Program-made: the position numbers and the translations under genes
The notes under the pieces: model-generated
The model's database searches: none
What the model was told of the DNA's origin: nothing
Seen by the model: only the letters and a program-made list of their open reading frames with translations
Origin: Clostridiales bacterium
GTDB taxonomy: Bacteria > Bacillota > Clostridia > Christensenellales > Aristaeellaceae
NCBI GenBank assembly: GCA_012522875.1
Contig: JAAYJP010000016.1
Location: 1-13,743, forward strand
Length of the DNA: 13,743 nt
Direction: 5' to 3'
Shown: in pieces, positions 6,477 to 13,713 of the stretch
Numbering within the stretch: position 1 is the stretch's first letter
Layout of the letters: each line of letters starts with the position of its first letter

Positions 6477-7061
6477 TCAGCGCCTGGCTGAAGCCGGCGT
6501 TTTTGTTTTTTCAATCAGGATGGCCACCGGCGCGCCGGGGCCGGCGTTTAAGAAAACATGCTTCAGGGCGGTGAAGCGCTGGGGTGCAAGGCTTTTGGCC
6601 AGTTCCGTGAGGGCGTCCAGTTCCCTTTGCCCTTCCGGGTGACCGGGGTAGCAGCAGAGGCTGAGGACCCCGCCGGGCGACAGGAGTTGAAGCGCCGATT
6701 GAACGGCCAAAAGCGTGGTGTCCACCCGGGTGGTTAGCCCCTTGTCACTCCCCGGCAGCCAGCCCAGGTTGAAGGCCACCAGTTTCACGCCCGCCGGCAC
6801 CCTCTCCGCCATGCGTTCATGCCCCATCCAATAAAGGCTGGCCCGGCAAAGCATCCCCTCACTTTCCAGCAGCGCCCGGGTTTCAAGGAGGGCTGCCTGC
6901 TGCACATCAAAGGCATACACACGGCCCGCCTCCCCCACCAGGCGGCAGAGCGCCAGGGTATCCCGGCCGCGGCCCATGGTGGCGTCCACCGCCCTGTCTC
7001 CGGGCGCAAGCGTTTTTTCAAAGACCTCCAGGGCGATGTGGCGGGCGGACTGAAGGCTCAT
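6477..7061 (-). CDS. mnmM: YtqB/MnmM-type SAM-dependent tRNA methyltransferase
   Basis: A 194-residue class I methyltransferase of the rRNA_methylase Pfam family, the length of B. subtilis YtqB. The SAM-binding motif is AVDATMGRGRDTLALC (about 25-39), an acidic strand end follows (VYAFDVQ), and the family signature NLGWLPGSDKG is at 98-108. Characterised YtqB/MnmM enzymes methylate nm5s2U to mnm5s2U at the tRNA wobble position; applying that activity here is by homology. Its ATG overlaps the stop of the preceding pseudouridine synthase gene by 4 nt (ATGA), implying translational coupling of two RNA-modification genes. Confidence 0.85.
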   Translation of the reverse strand: MSLQSARHIALEVFEKTLAPGDRAVDATMGRGRDTLALCRLVGEAGRVYAFDVQQAALLETRALLESEGMLCRASLYWMGHERMAERVPAGVKLVAFNLGWLPGSDKGLTTRVDTTLLAVQSALQLLSPGGVLSLCCYPGHPEGQRELDALTELAKSLAPQRFTALKHVFLNAGPGAPVAILIEKTKTPASARR

Positions 7062-7774
7062 TTGAGGGCGTCCAGCTCCGCCTGCGTCAGCTCCCGCCAG
7101 CTTCCCCGCTCCATGTTGCCCAGGGCAACGGGGCCGTACTGCACCCGCTTCAGCCGCACCACCTCATGGCCGATGGCCTCCACCATCTTGCGGATCTGCC
7201 GGTTGCGCCCCTCATGGATGGTGATGAGGATATCGGTGGAAAAGGGGTCCTGCCGAAGGATGCTCACCTTGGCCGGCGCGGTTTTCCGCCCGTCGATCAC
7301 CACCCCGGACCTCAGCGCCCGGAGCTTCTCCTCCGGCACCTGGTTTGACACCCGGGCGATGTAGCGCTTTTCCACCTCAAAGCTGGGGTGGGTGAGCCGC
7401 CTGGTGAGATCTCCGTCATTGGTGAGGAGCAGCAGGCCCTCCGAGTCATAATCCAACCGCCCCACCGGGTAAAGCCGCACCGGGAAATCCCGGAAGTGGT
7501 CCATCACCGTGGGACGGCCTTTGGGATCGGACACGGTGGTCACCTCGCCAACAGGCTTGTAGTACAGGATGTAGCGCTTCTGCCCTTCCGGGCGCACCAC
7601 CTCTCCCCGGCAGGTCACCACATCCCCTGGATGAACCCGCGTCCCCATTTCGGTCACGGTCTGCCCATTCACCTGTACCAGCCCCTGGGCAATCAAGGTT
7701 TCCGACTGGCGGCGTGAGGCCACCCCGCAGTCGGCCAGGTATTTCTGCAGGCGCGTGGGTTGCTGTTCACTCAT
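7058..7774 (-). CDS. rluB: RluB/RsuA-family pseudouridine synthase
   Basis: A 238-residue rRNA pseudouridine synthase. It has an N-terminal S4 RNA-binding domain (TRLQKYLADCGVASRRQSE, about 7-65) and a catalytic domain with the RsuA/RluB signature GRLDYDSEGLLLLTND, which contains the catalytic Asp at 108. A C-terminal HEGRNRQIRKM motif follows. RluB modifies 23S rRNA and RsuA 16S rRNA; the Gram-positive context favours RluB but the sequence alone does not settle it. The start is the ATG at 7774, where the S4 domain begins. The frame is open upstream to 7999, but that extension has no family resemblance. The ribosome site is weak (AAAGG about 13 nt upstream). It is the first gene of the three-gene minus-strand operon. 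Confidence 0.9.
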   Translation of the reverse strand: MSEQQPTRLQKYLADCGVASRRQSETLIAQGLVQVNGQTVTEMGTRVHPGDVVTCRGEVVRPEGQKRYILYYKPVGEVTTVSDPKGRPTVMDHFRDFPVRLYPVGRLDYDSEGLLLLTNDGDLTRRLTHPSFEVEKRYIARVSNQVPEEKLRALRSGVVIDGRKTAPAKVSILRQDPFSTDILITIHEGRNRQIRKMVEAIGHEVVRLKRVQYGPVALGNMERGSWRELTQAELDALK

Positions 7775-8053
7775 CTTATCGTAAAGGCCTTTCTCTCGAT
7801 GCCCCCAGTTTACCACAGCGCCGGGGGAGACGCCACAGGCGCCGGCACGGGAAAGGGCTGGCTGCCTCCAAATCCTCAAAAGCATCGGCAGATGCCTGCC
7901 CCTTAAGCCCGTTGGTCCCGGGCAGACGGCAGGCCCCCTGCCATGCGCCATCCGGGAGACGGTGCGGGGCGGCTTGATGCCCTGCCCCTGGCTGTTCAAA
8001 TCCCGGGCGCTTTAGTACAATGCGCGGGATGAAACAGGGAGGAGGGATATAGG
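7775..8053. other. 279-nt divergent intergenic region
   Basis: This separates the divergent rluB operon and the GDPD-like gene. It is GC-rich and contains a 7-bp complementary pair, GCCTGCC (7894-7900) and GGCAGGC (7928-7934), plus a small internal hairpin at 7928-7942. A possible plus-strand -10, TACAAT (8016-8021), has a poor -35 (TGTTCA, 7993-7998). I recognise no riboswitch, T-box or small gene; open frames here are unsupported. Confidence 0.5.
7807..7815 (-). promoter_or_regulatory. Possible extended -10 promoter of the rluB operon
   Basis: On the minus strand, TGG followed by TAAACT (7812-7807) fits an extended -10 element 33 nt upstream of the rluB ATG. No good -35 hexamer lies 17 bp further upstream. 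Weak support. Confidence 0.35.
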
Positions 8054-8686
8054 ATGCCAGGAACCCTGATCTGTGCCCATGCCGGCGCTGGGAATACCCA
8101 GCCCAACACCTTGGAAAGCCTGGCGCTGCTGATGTCCTCCGGGGCGGAACTGGTGGAAGCGGACCTGCGGCGCGCCTTGTGCGGCAGCCTTGTCCTTTGC
8201 CATGACAAGCCGGAAAAGGGCAGGGAATACGCCGCCTTTCCTGAAGCGCTGCGCCTCCTGGCCCGGACGGATGAGGTGCGATTGAATGTGGATGTGAAAG
8301 AGCCCGGGGTTCTTTTCCCGGCCTGGGAGGCGGCCAAAGAACAGGGGCTTGAGGGCCGGATGGTTTTCACCGGGGATGTGAGCCGGGCGGAGGCGGCCGC
8401 AGCCCAAAAGGCGGGGCTGCCGCTGTGGATCAACCAGTCCCTTCTCCCCATCGCCCAATGGCCAAAAGCCCATCTGGCCGCCCGGGCGCGGGGCTTTGCC
8501 ATGCTCAACATCGACCGGCGCCGGCTGAATGGGCGGATGCTGGAGGAAGCCCCGGAACGCCTGTCAGTATGGACGGTGAATGAGGAGGGGCAGCTGCGGG
8601 AGCTGCTGGCCCGCGGCGTGGGCAGCATCACCACCCGGGAGCCTGCCATGGCATTGAGGCTGAGGCGGGAGATCCAGGGAAGATAA
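8054..8686 (+). CDS. Divergent glycerophosphodiester phosphodiesterase (GDPD) family protein
   Basis: A 210-residue GDPD-like TIM barrel, probably cytoplasmic as no signal peptide is seen. Recognisable motifs are AHAGAGNTQPNTLES at the N-terminus (canonical HRG...PENT), ELVEADLR with the E-x-D metal pair, LVLCHDKP with the second catalytic His, LNVDVKE, and the C-terminal SVWTVNEEGQLRELLARGV. The Arg after the first His is Ala, and the Glu of PENT is replaced. Active enzymes of this family hydrolyse glycerophosphodiesters to glycerol-3-phosphate and an alcohol; this variant may use another phosphodiester or be weakly active. The ATG at 8054 has a strong GGGAGGAGGG at 8038-8047. It is monocistronic, flanked by its own terminator. 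Confidence 0.75.
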   Translation: MPGTLICAHAGAGNTQPNTLESLALLMSSGAELVEADLRRALCGSLVLCHDKPEKGREYAAFPEALRLLARTDEVRLNVDVKEPGVLFPAWEAAKEQGLEGRMVFTGDVSRAEAAAAQKAGLPLWINQSLLPIAQWPKAHLAARARGFAMLNIDRRRLNGRMLEEAPERLSVWTVNEEGQLRELLARGVGSITTREPAMALRLRREIQGR

Positions 8687-8690
8687 GAAG

Positions 8691-8712
8691 AACCCGCTTG
8701 GCGTGCGGGTTT
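8691..8712 (+). terminator. Terminator hairpin after the GDPD gene
   Basis: AACCCGC (8691-8697) and GCGGGTT (8705-8711) form a 7-bp stem with a 7-nt loop, starting 4 nt after the stop. The T-run is short on the plus strand; on the minus strand the hairpin is followed by TTCTTCTT, so it may also stop transcripts from sodA. Confidence 0.5.
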
Positions 8713-8720
8713 GAAAACGG

Positions 8721-8760
8721 CAAAAGGGCGGGGAGGACAGCCTCAGCCTGGTCCTCCCCG
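8721..8760 (-). terminator. Terminator of sodA
   Basis: A perfect 10-bp stem, CGGGGAGGAC (8729-8738) with GTCCTCCCCG (8751-8760), and a 12-nt loop. It lies 25 nt past the sodA stop and is followed on the minus strand by CCCTTTTG. The T-tract is interrupted but the stem is strong. Confidence 0.65.
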
Positions 8761-8785
8761 CGGGCATGGTTCGGGAACGATGGGG

Positions 8786-9391
<606 letters not shown>

Positions 9392-9501
9392 GGTGTTACC
9401 TCCTTGAGTGCTTGTACTGGATATATACCCGCCCTGCGTTGCAAATAACATCCTGATTATGAATAAACAGCATACGACAGCCTGTACGGTTGGGACAGCG
9501 T

Positions 9502-9558
9502 AAAAAGAGCGCCCGGAAGCGTTTCTTTCTGCCAGCGCAGTTATTTCGCTTCAGGCGC
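9502..9558 (-). terminator. Terminator of the iron-sulfur flavoprotein gene
   Basis: Read on the minus strand, GCGCCTGAAGCG (9558-9547) pairs with CGCTTCCGGGCGC (9521-9509), with one mismatched and bulged position. The loop is about 25 nt, and TCTTTTT follows. It lies 50 nt beyond the stop of the flavoprotein gene and isolates it from sodA. Confidence 0.6.
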
Positions 9559-9608
9559 CATATTTCAGGACAGTTGTCCAGCCTGTCCCGGTACTCCGGG
9601 CTGCCGAA

Positions 9609-10238
9609 TCAGCGGATAAAATTGGTCCGGGCGCCGTACTCGTTCCGGGGTTTCTCCAGCCCGGTTTCCTGCGCCGCCTTCAGGGCTTTCATCGTGTAGG
9701 CCAGGTTGCGGGCCATGTTGCTGATGACCTGGATGCCCTCGATGTCCCGGACCACCTCTTCCGGGCTGGTGCCGTGTGCCATGGCCCAGTAGGAGCCGGA
9801 CACCAGGGGCATTTCATTGTAGAGGAAATATTGGTTGAGAACCTGAAGCGCCAGGGTGGTGCCGCCCCGGCGGGCCACCGCCAGGCTACAGCCGGGCTTG
9901 CCCCTCAAGACATCGCCGGCGGCGTAATACACCCGGTCCAGGACGCTTAACAAAGCGCCTGTGGGGGAGGAGTAGTAGACCGGCGTGCCAAAGACAAAGC
10001 CATCGGCCTGCTGGCACTTCCCGATCAATTCATTGACATCGTCATCGTCAAAAACGCAGGTGTTGTCCCGGGTCTTCCGGCAGGTGCGGCAACCGGTGCA
10101 GTCCCTGATGGGCTGATTTCCCACCCAGAAGATCTCCGTCCCAAGGCCCTGGCCTTTCAGAATTTCCTCCATGATGCCAAGAACCGCGCGGGTGCTGCCC
10201 TCCTTGCGCGTGCTGCCGTTGATCATCAATACTTTCAT
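9609..10238 (-). CDS. Iron-sulfur flavoprotein-like NAD(P)H-dependent FMN reductase
   Basis: A 209-residue flavodoxin-fold protein of the NADPH-dependent FMN reductase family. The N-terminus MKVLMINGSTRKEGST is the FMN phosphate loop, and GTPVYYSSPTGALLSVLDR is the second FMN-binding segment. Between them is a cysteine cluster, C47, C50, C53 and C61 (CTGCRTCRKTRDNTC, CX2CX2CX7C). This resembles the compact [4Fe-4S] motif of archaeal and clostridial iron-sulfur flavoproteins, for which reduction of oxygen or peroxide has been proposed. The ATG at 10238 has AGGAGGT just upstream on this strand. It is monocistronic, with its own promoter and terminator. Cluster binding is inferred; plain quinone or FMN reduction is the alternative. 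Confidence 0.87.
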   Translation of the reverse strand: MKVLMINGSTRKEGSTRAVLGIMEEILKGQGLGTEIFWVGNQPIRDCTGCRTCRKTRDNTCVFDDDDVNELIGKCQQADGFVFGTPVYYSSPTGALLSVLDRVYYAAGDVLRGKPGCSLAVARRGGTTLALQVLNQYFLYNEMPLVSGSYWAMAHGTSPEEVVRDIEGIQVISNMARNLAYTMKALKAAQETGLEKPRNEYGARTNFIR

Positions 10239-10264
10239 GGGCTACCTCCTGATATTCTTGACTT

Positions 10265-10293
10265 ATCTTATCCTGCCCGCAGGGGCCGGTCAA
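10265..10293 (-). promoter_or_regulatory. Promoter of the iron-sulfur flavoprotein gene
   Basis: On the minus strand, a -35 TTGACC (10293-10288), a 17-bp spacer and a -10 TAAGAT (10270-10265), 27 nt upstream of the ATG at 10238. Five of six and four of six bases match consensus. Confidence 0.6.
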
Positions 10294-10390
10294 GCGCGCC
10301 CAGGCCAGGGCTGCGGATGCCTGCTTTCCATGCGTGTATTCAGGGAAGGGGTCCCCTTGGCGCAGGGAGTTCAATTCGGGAAGGGTGGGC

Positions 10391-10419
10391 TTGACAGGTT
10401 TATATATTAATGTTAATCT
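10391..10419 (+). promoter_or_regulatory. Promoter of the perR-like/katA operon
   Basis: A perfect -35 TTGACA (10391-10396), a 17-bp spacer and a weak -10 TAATCT (10414-10419). The predicted start of transcription is near 10426, upstream of the chosen ATG at 10468. The spacer and -10 are AT-rich and palindromic, unlike the surrounding DNA. Confidence 0.6.
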
Positions 10420-10420
10420 A
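10403..10420 (+). promoter_or_regulatory. Candidate operator in the perR-katA promoter
   Basis: ATTAA (10406-10410) and TTAAT (10413-10417) form a perfect inverted repeat around TG, extending imperfectly to an 18-bp palindrome that spans the spacer and -10. Two overlapping 15-mers (10407-10421 and 10413-10427) match the PerR box TTATAATnATTATAA at 9 of 14 specified bases, which is suggestive only. The position fits autorepression. Confidence 0.4.
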
Positions 10421-10467
10421 ATAATAGAATGGTTTTAAACATGGAAAGGGGCAAGAAGGTGGAAAGG

Positions 10468-10911
10468 ATGGCGCCAAGCCGGGACCAGATGGTCCGGATG
10501 CTCAAAGACCACGGCATATCGGTTACCCAGCAGCGCCTGGTGGTGCTCAGGTGCCTGCTTGAGGCTCCGGGGCATCCGGATGCTGAGGCGATTTTTTCGG
10601 CGGTGTGCGATAGGGACCAGGTGATTTCCAGGGCCACCGTTTACAACACCCTGAATCTTTTTGAGGGCAAGGGCATGATCTCCAGCCTGGACATCGACGG
10701 GCACACCCATCATTTTGACAGGGAAACCAAGCCCCACGGGCACTTCCTGTGCCAGCGCTGCGGCGCTATCTTCAATTTTGAAGTGTCCACAGAGGCCCTT
10801 CAGGCTGCCTTGCCCGGCTTCCGGATCACCAAGCAGGATGTTTATTTCAAAGGCATTTGTCCCGCCTGCCAGAAGGATGGCGTGCGGGTGGATGATACAG
10901 CGGCAAGTTGA
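10468..10911 (+). CDS. PerR/Fur-family regulator linked to catalase
   Basis: A 147-residue Fur-family repressor. Residues 1-75 form the winged helix (ISVTQQRLVVLRCLLEAPGHP, quoted in part as VTQQRLVVLRCLLEAPGHP; SRATVYNTLNLFEGKGM). Residues 76-147 form the dimer and metal domain with structural-zinc pairs C95/C98 and C131/C134. By motif alignment with B. subtilis PerR, the regulatory ligands H37, D85, H91 and H93 are present as H36, D84, H90 and H92, but D104 is Asn (N103 in CGAIFNFE). The start is taken as the ATG at 10468, with AAGGTGG at 10456-10462. ATGs at 10429 and 10441 are in frame but lack ribosome sites. katA follows after 29 nt, so this is probably its peroxide- or metal-responsive regulator. 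Confidence 0.9.
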   Translation: MAPSRDQMVRMLKDHGISVTQQRLVVLRCLLEAPGHPDAEAIFSAVCDRDQVISRATVYNTLNLFEGKGMISSLDIDGHTHHFDRETKPHGHFLCQRCGAIFNFEVSTEALQAALPGFRITKQDVYFKGICPACQKDGVRVDDTAAS

Positions 10912-10940
10912 GAAATACTTAATTAAAAGGAGGAAAACAC

Positions 10941-12620
10941 ATGAAGAATCCCATGCACAAAAACGGCCTGGGCGAGCCCCTGCCCAGCCGCAATGACCAC
11001 AAAGGAGAGCACCCCGGCATCAAAACCGCCCAGGGCGCGCCCGTTGCCAACAACCAGGACGCGATGACAGCCGGGAAACGGGGCCCGATGGCCTTGCAGG
11101 ACGCCTGGTTCCTTGAGAAGATGGCCCATTTTGACCGGGAAGTCATCCCGGAGCGGCGCATGCACGCCAAGGGCTCCGGCGCCTTTGGCACCTTCACCGT
11201 CACCCACGACATCACCCAATACACCAAGGCCAGGATTTTCTCCGAAATCGGGAAGAAGACTGAGATGTTTGCCCGCTTTTCCACTGTGGCCGGCGAGCGG
11301 GGCGCGGCGGACGCGGAGCGGGACATCCGCGGCTTCGCCCTGAAGTTCTATACTGAGGAAGGCAACTGGGACATGGCGGGCAACAATACGCCGGTGTTCT
11401 TTTTCCGCGATCCCATGAAGTTCATCGACCTGAACCACGCCGTCAAGCGCGATCCCCGTACCAACATGCGCAGCCCCAATACCAACTGGGACTTCTGGTC
11501 CTCCCTGCCGGAGGCGCTGCTTCAGGTGACCATCATCATGGGCGACCGGGGCATCCCCTCCAGCTTCCGGCACATGCACGGCTTTTCCAGCCATGCCTAC
11601 AGCCTCATCAGCGCTGACAACAAGCGGGTGTGGGTGAAGTTCCACTTCCGCAGCCAACAGGGCATCCAGAACCTCACCGACCAGGAGGCCGGCAAGGTGG
11701 TCGGCATGGACCGGGAGAGCCACCAGCGGGATTTGTACGAGGCCATTGAAAAGAAGAGGTTCCCCAAGTGGAAGATGTACATCCAGGTGATGACAGAGGC
11801 GCAGGCGGATGCCATGGCCAACAACCCCTTTGACCTGACCAAAATGTGGCTGAAGAAGGACTTCCCCCTTATGCCGGTGGGTGAGTTCGAGCTCAACCGC
11901 AACCCTGACAACTACTTCGCCGATGTGGAGCAGGCCGCCTTCAACCCCGCCAATGTGGTGCCGGGCATCAGCTATTCTCCGGACCGGATGCTGCAGGGGC
12001 GCCTCTTCTCCTATGGCGACGCGCAGCGCTACCGCCTGGGGGTCAACCACTTCCAGATTCCCGTCAACAGCCCCAGGGGGGTCAAAAACCCGCATCCCTT
12101 CCACCGGGACGGCCAGATGCGTGTGGACGGCAACCTGGGCAGCGAAATCCATGTGGAGCCCAACTCCTACGGCAACTGGACGGAGCACCCGGAGCATGGG
12201 GATCCCGTGGAGAAAACAGGCGGCGACATTTTCCGATATGACTTCCGGGAGGACGACCACGACTACTACACCCAACCGGGCATGCTTTTCCGTGCCATGA
12301 CGCCGGAACAAAAGCAGGTGCTCTTTGAGAACACCGCCCGCAACATGGGGGATTCCACCCTTCAGATCAAGCACCGCCACATCAACAACTGTTACCAGGC
12401 CGATCCCGCCTACGGCAAGGGCGTGGCGGAAGCCATGGGCATTGACATAAAGGATGTGGACCTGAACCTGCCCAAGCGGGACTCCCGTGAGAACAACTAC
12501 CGGGCCAACAACGCCCATCCTGAGTTGAACAAACCCACCCAGCCGGTGGATTCCGGCCGGGAGATCGATACCAACGGCCCGGACTATATCGCCTGGGAAG
12601 AAGATCCCTGGCTGCTGTAA
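10941..12620 (+). CDS. katA: Monofunctional heme catalase
   Basis: A 559-residue heme catalase, most like clade 3, which breaks hydrogen peroxide into water and oxygen. Distal His is H75 ([13 protein letters not shown]), distal Asn lies in [11 protein letters not shown] (147-157), and the proximal heme-ligand Tyr is Y358 ([14 protein letters not shown]). No signal peptide is seen. It is longer than typical small-subunit catalases (about 480-500 residues). About 25 extra residues precede the usual GAPV/N-Q-D-x-M-T-A-G start, and about 55 follow the usual end near VAEAMGI; the tail ends EEDPWLL. It has no flavodoxin-like domain of large-subunit catalases. The ATG at 10941 has AGGAGG at 10928-10933. 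It is the second gene after the perR-like regulator, in one operon. Confidence 0.97.
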   Translation: MKNPMHKNGLGEPLPSRNDHKGEHPGIKTAQGAPVANNQDAMTAGKRGPMALQDAWFLEKMAHFDREVIPERRMHAKGSGAFGTFTVTHDITQYTKARIFSEIGKKTEMFARFSTVAGERGAADAERDIRGFALKFYTEEGNWDMAGNNTPVFFFRDPMKFIDLNHAVKRDPRTNMRSPNTNWDFWSSLPEALLQVTIIMGDRGIPSSFRHMHGFSSHAYSLISADNKRVWVKFHFRSQQGIQNLTDQEAGKVVGMDRESHQRDLYEAIEKKRFPKWKMYIQVMTEAQADAMANNPFDLTKMWLKKDFPLMPVGEFELNRNPDNYFADVEQAAFNPANVVPGISYSPDRMLQGRLFSYGDAQRYRLGVNHFQIPVNSPRGVKNPHPFHRDGQMRVDGNLGSEIHVEPNSYGNWTEHPEHGDPVEKTGGDIFRYDFREDDHDYYTQPGMLFRAMTPEQKQVLFENTARNMGDSTLQIKHRHINNCYQADPAYGKGVAEAMGIDIKDVDLNLPKRDSRENNYRANNAHPELNKPTQPVDSGREIDTNGPDYIAWEEDPWLL

Positions 12621-12630
12621 GGACAAACTG

Positions 12631-12665
12631 AAAAAGCGGGGCGCTGCAATTGCGGCGCCCCGCTT
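12631..12665. terminator. Bidirectional terminator between katA and the LRR gene
   Basis: A perfect 11-bp stem, AAGCGGGGCGC (12634-12644) with GCGCCCCGCTT (12655-12665). It extends inward through a U-G pair and the self-complementary GCAATTGC. On the minus strand it is followed by TTTTT, giving a strong terminator for the leucine-rich-repeat gene. On the plus strand the tail is CCTGTGTTTT, a weaker stop for katA. Confidence 0.8.
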
Positions 12666-12674
12666 CCTGTGTTT

Positions 12675-13685
12675 TCAGGGAACCGGGTCAGGCGCGAAAG
12701 GCTGGTACACGCTGTTCTTGAAAATATCAAAAATCACAAAATAGCGGGGATGCTCCCGCCATCCGCCCAGGGTGGAGTAGTGGGTGGAATCGATGTGGCA
12801 GTTGGGCAGGGCGGCCGTAAGGCCCGCCACTACATCCTTGGGCACCGGGCGGCTGGTGGAATAGTTGTTGCTGTTGTACAGCCACAGGCGCCGCAGCTGT
12901 GAGAGGCCAAACAGCGGGCCATAGTCCTGGACATAGTTGAAGCAGATGTTCAGGTCCAGCAAATGGCGCATGCCGGAAAGCGCGCTGATGTCGCGGATCT
13001 TGTTTTTGAACAATTCCACATATTCCAGCCTGGGCAGCTGGCTGAGCACGCTGATGTCCTCGATCTGGTTGATGGCCAGGATCAAAACCCGCAGTTCCTT
13101 CAGGTCCCTGATAAAGCTGATGTCCGTGATGGCGTTGTGGCCCAGATCCAGGGCTCTTAAGTGCTTGCAGTACTTGATGGGTTCAAAATCCAGGCTGCTG
13201 TGCTGGGGAGACCGGTTGTTGTGAAGGGTGGAGAAGGCGGTGGCGTCGGTCCGGATGGTGTGCTCCCTGATCTGGATAGTCCAGCCAAAGAAGATGCCCG
13301 GATAGCGGGCAGACAGCATCGCCATGTCCTCCGCTGTGACCCTGCTCTCAAACATATCCACCCGGGTGAGTGCCGGGAGGCAGTCCAGCACGGCCGTGAG
13401 CGCGCCCATGTCCGCAACCGTAAAGGCCCCCAGATCCAGGGTTTGCTGCCGGCTGTCAATGGATTGGCCAAAAGCCTCCAGCGCGAAAAGAAAGGTGATG
13501 TGCGGATATTCCTTCACCACGGCCGCGATGTCCGGAAGCGCCATGGCCAGGGTATCCAGGTGCGCCTGGCTGCCGGGGGGCAAGGCGGATAGGTCCTGGG
13601 GTTGGGCCGCCGCGGCAAAGGGCATGGCGGCAGACAGCATGGCCAGAAAGAAACCCATCAGCATAAACCTTTTAAACTGGGTCAT
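12675..13685 (-). CDS. Exported leucine-rich-repeat protein
   Basis: A 336-residue protein of unknown function. It starts with a signal peptide: basic TQFKR, hydrophobic FMLMGFFLAMLSAAM, and a probable cleavage site after the alanines of FAAAAQ. A non-repetitive region to about residue 170 has LRR-like strands (QTLDLGAFTVADMGALTAVL). At about 175-285 come at least four 22-residue SDS22/internalin-like repeats (LRALDLGHNAITDISFIRDL, LRVLILAINQIEDISVLSQL, LEYVELFKNKIRDISALSGM, LLDLNICFNYVQDYGPLFGL). No LPXTG anchor, lipobox or surface-binding repeat is seen, so it is probably secreted and binds protein. The start is the ATG at 13685 with AGAGGA at 13699-13694; the in-frame ATG at 13715 overlaps the promoter -10. 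Confidence 0.85.
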   Translation of the reverse strand: MTQFKRFMLMGFFLAMLSAAMPFAAAAQPQDLSALPPGSQAHLDTLAMALPDIAAVVKEYPHITFLFALEAFGQSIDSRQQTLDLGAFTVADMGALTAVLDCLPALTRVDMFESRVTAEDMAMLSARYPGIFFGWTIQIREHTIRTDATAFSTLHNNRSPQHSSLDFEPIKYCKHLRALDLGHNAITDISFIRDLKELRVLILAINQIEDISVLSQLPRLEYVELFKNKIRDISALSGMRHLLDLNICFNYVQDYGPLFGLSQLRRLWLYNSNNYSTSRPVPKDVVAGLTAALPNCHIDSTHYSTLGGWREHPRYFVIFDIFKNSVYQPFAPDPVP

Positions 13686-13713
13686 AGCGCGCTTCCTCTT
13701 CTCGGTTTTTTCC

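Noticed and set aside
7775..7999. 75-residue N-terminal extension of the RluB-like protein
   Set aside because: The S4 domain starts right after the ATG at 7774. The extension has no family similarity and reads like translated GC-rich intergenic DNA.
9392..9480. Possible PerR box upstream of sodA
   Set aside because: The AT-rich stretch around 9445-9470 matches the PerR consensus at too few positions and is not a clear inverted repeat. No convincing -35/-10 pair could be fixed either.
9490..9699. 69-codon plus-strand frame between sodA and the flavoprotein
   Set aside because: It runs through the terminator of the flavoprotein gene and into its coding end on the other strand, with no ribosome site or motif.
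10346..10358. 13-bp palindrome AAGGGGTCCCCTT
   Set aside because: A 1-nt loop makes it impossible as an RNA hairpin. It is far from promoter elements and I found no second copy, so it is probably chance.
10923..12626. 567-codon open frame on the minus strand opposite katA
   Set aside because: Antisense shadow of the catalase gene, low-complexity in composition, with no recognisable domain.
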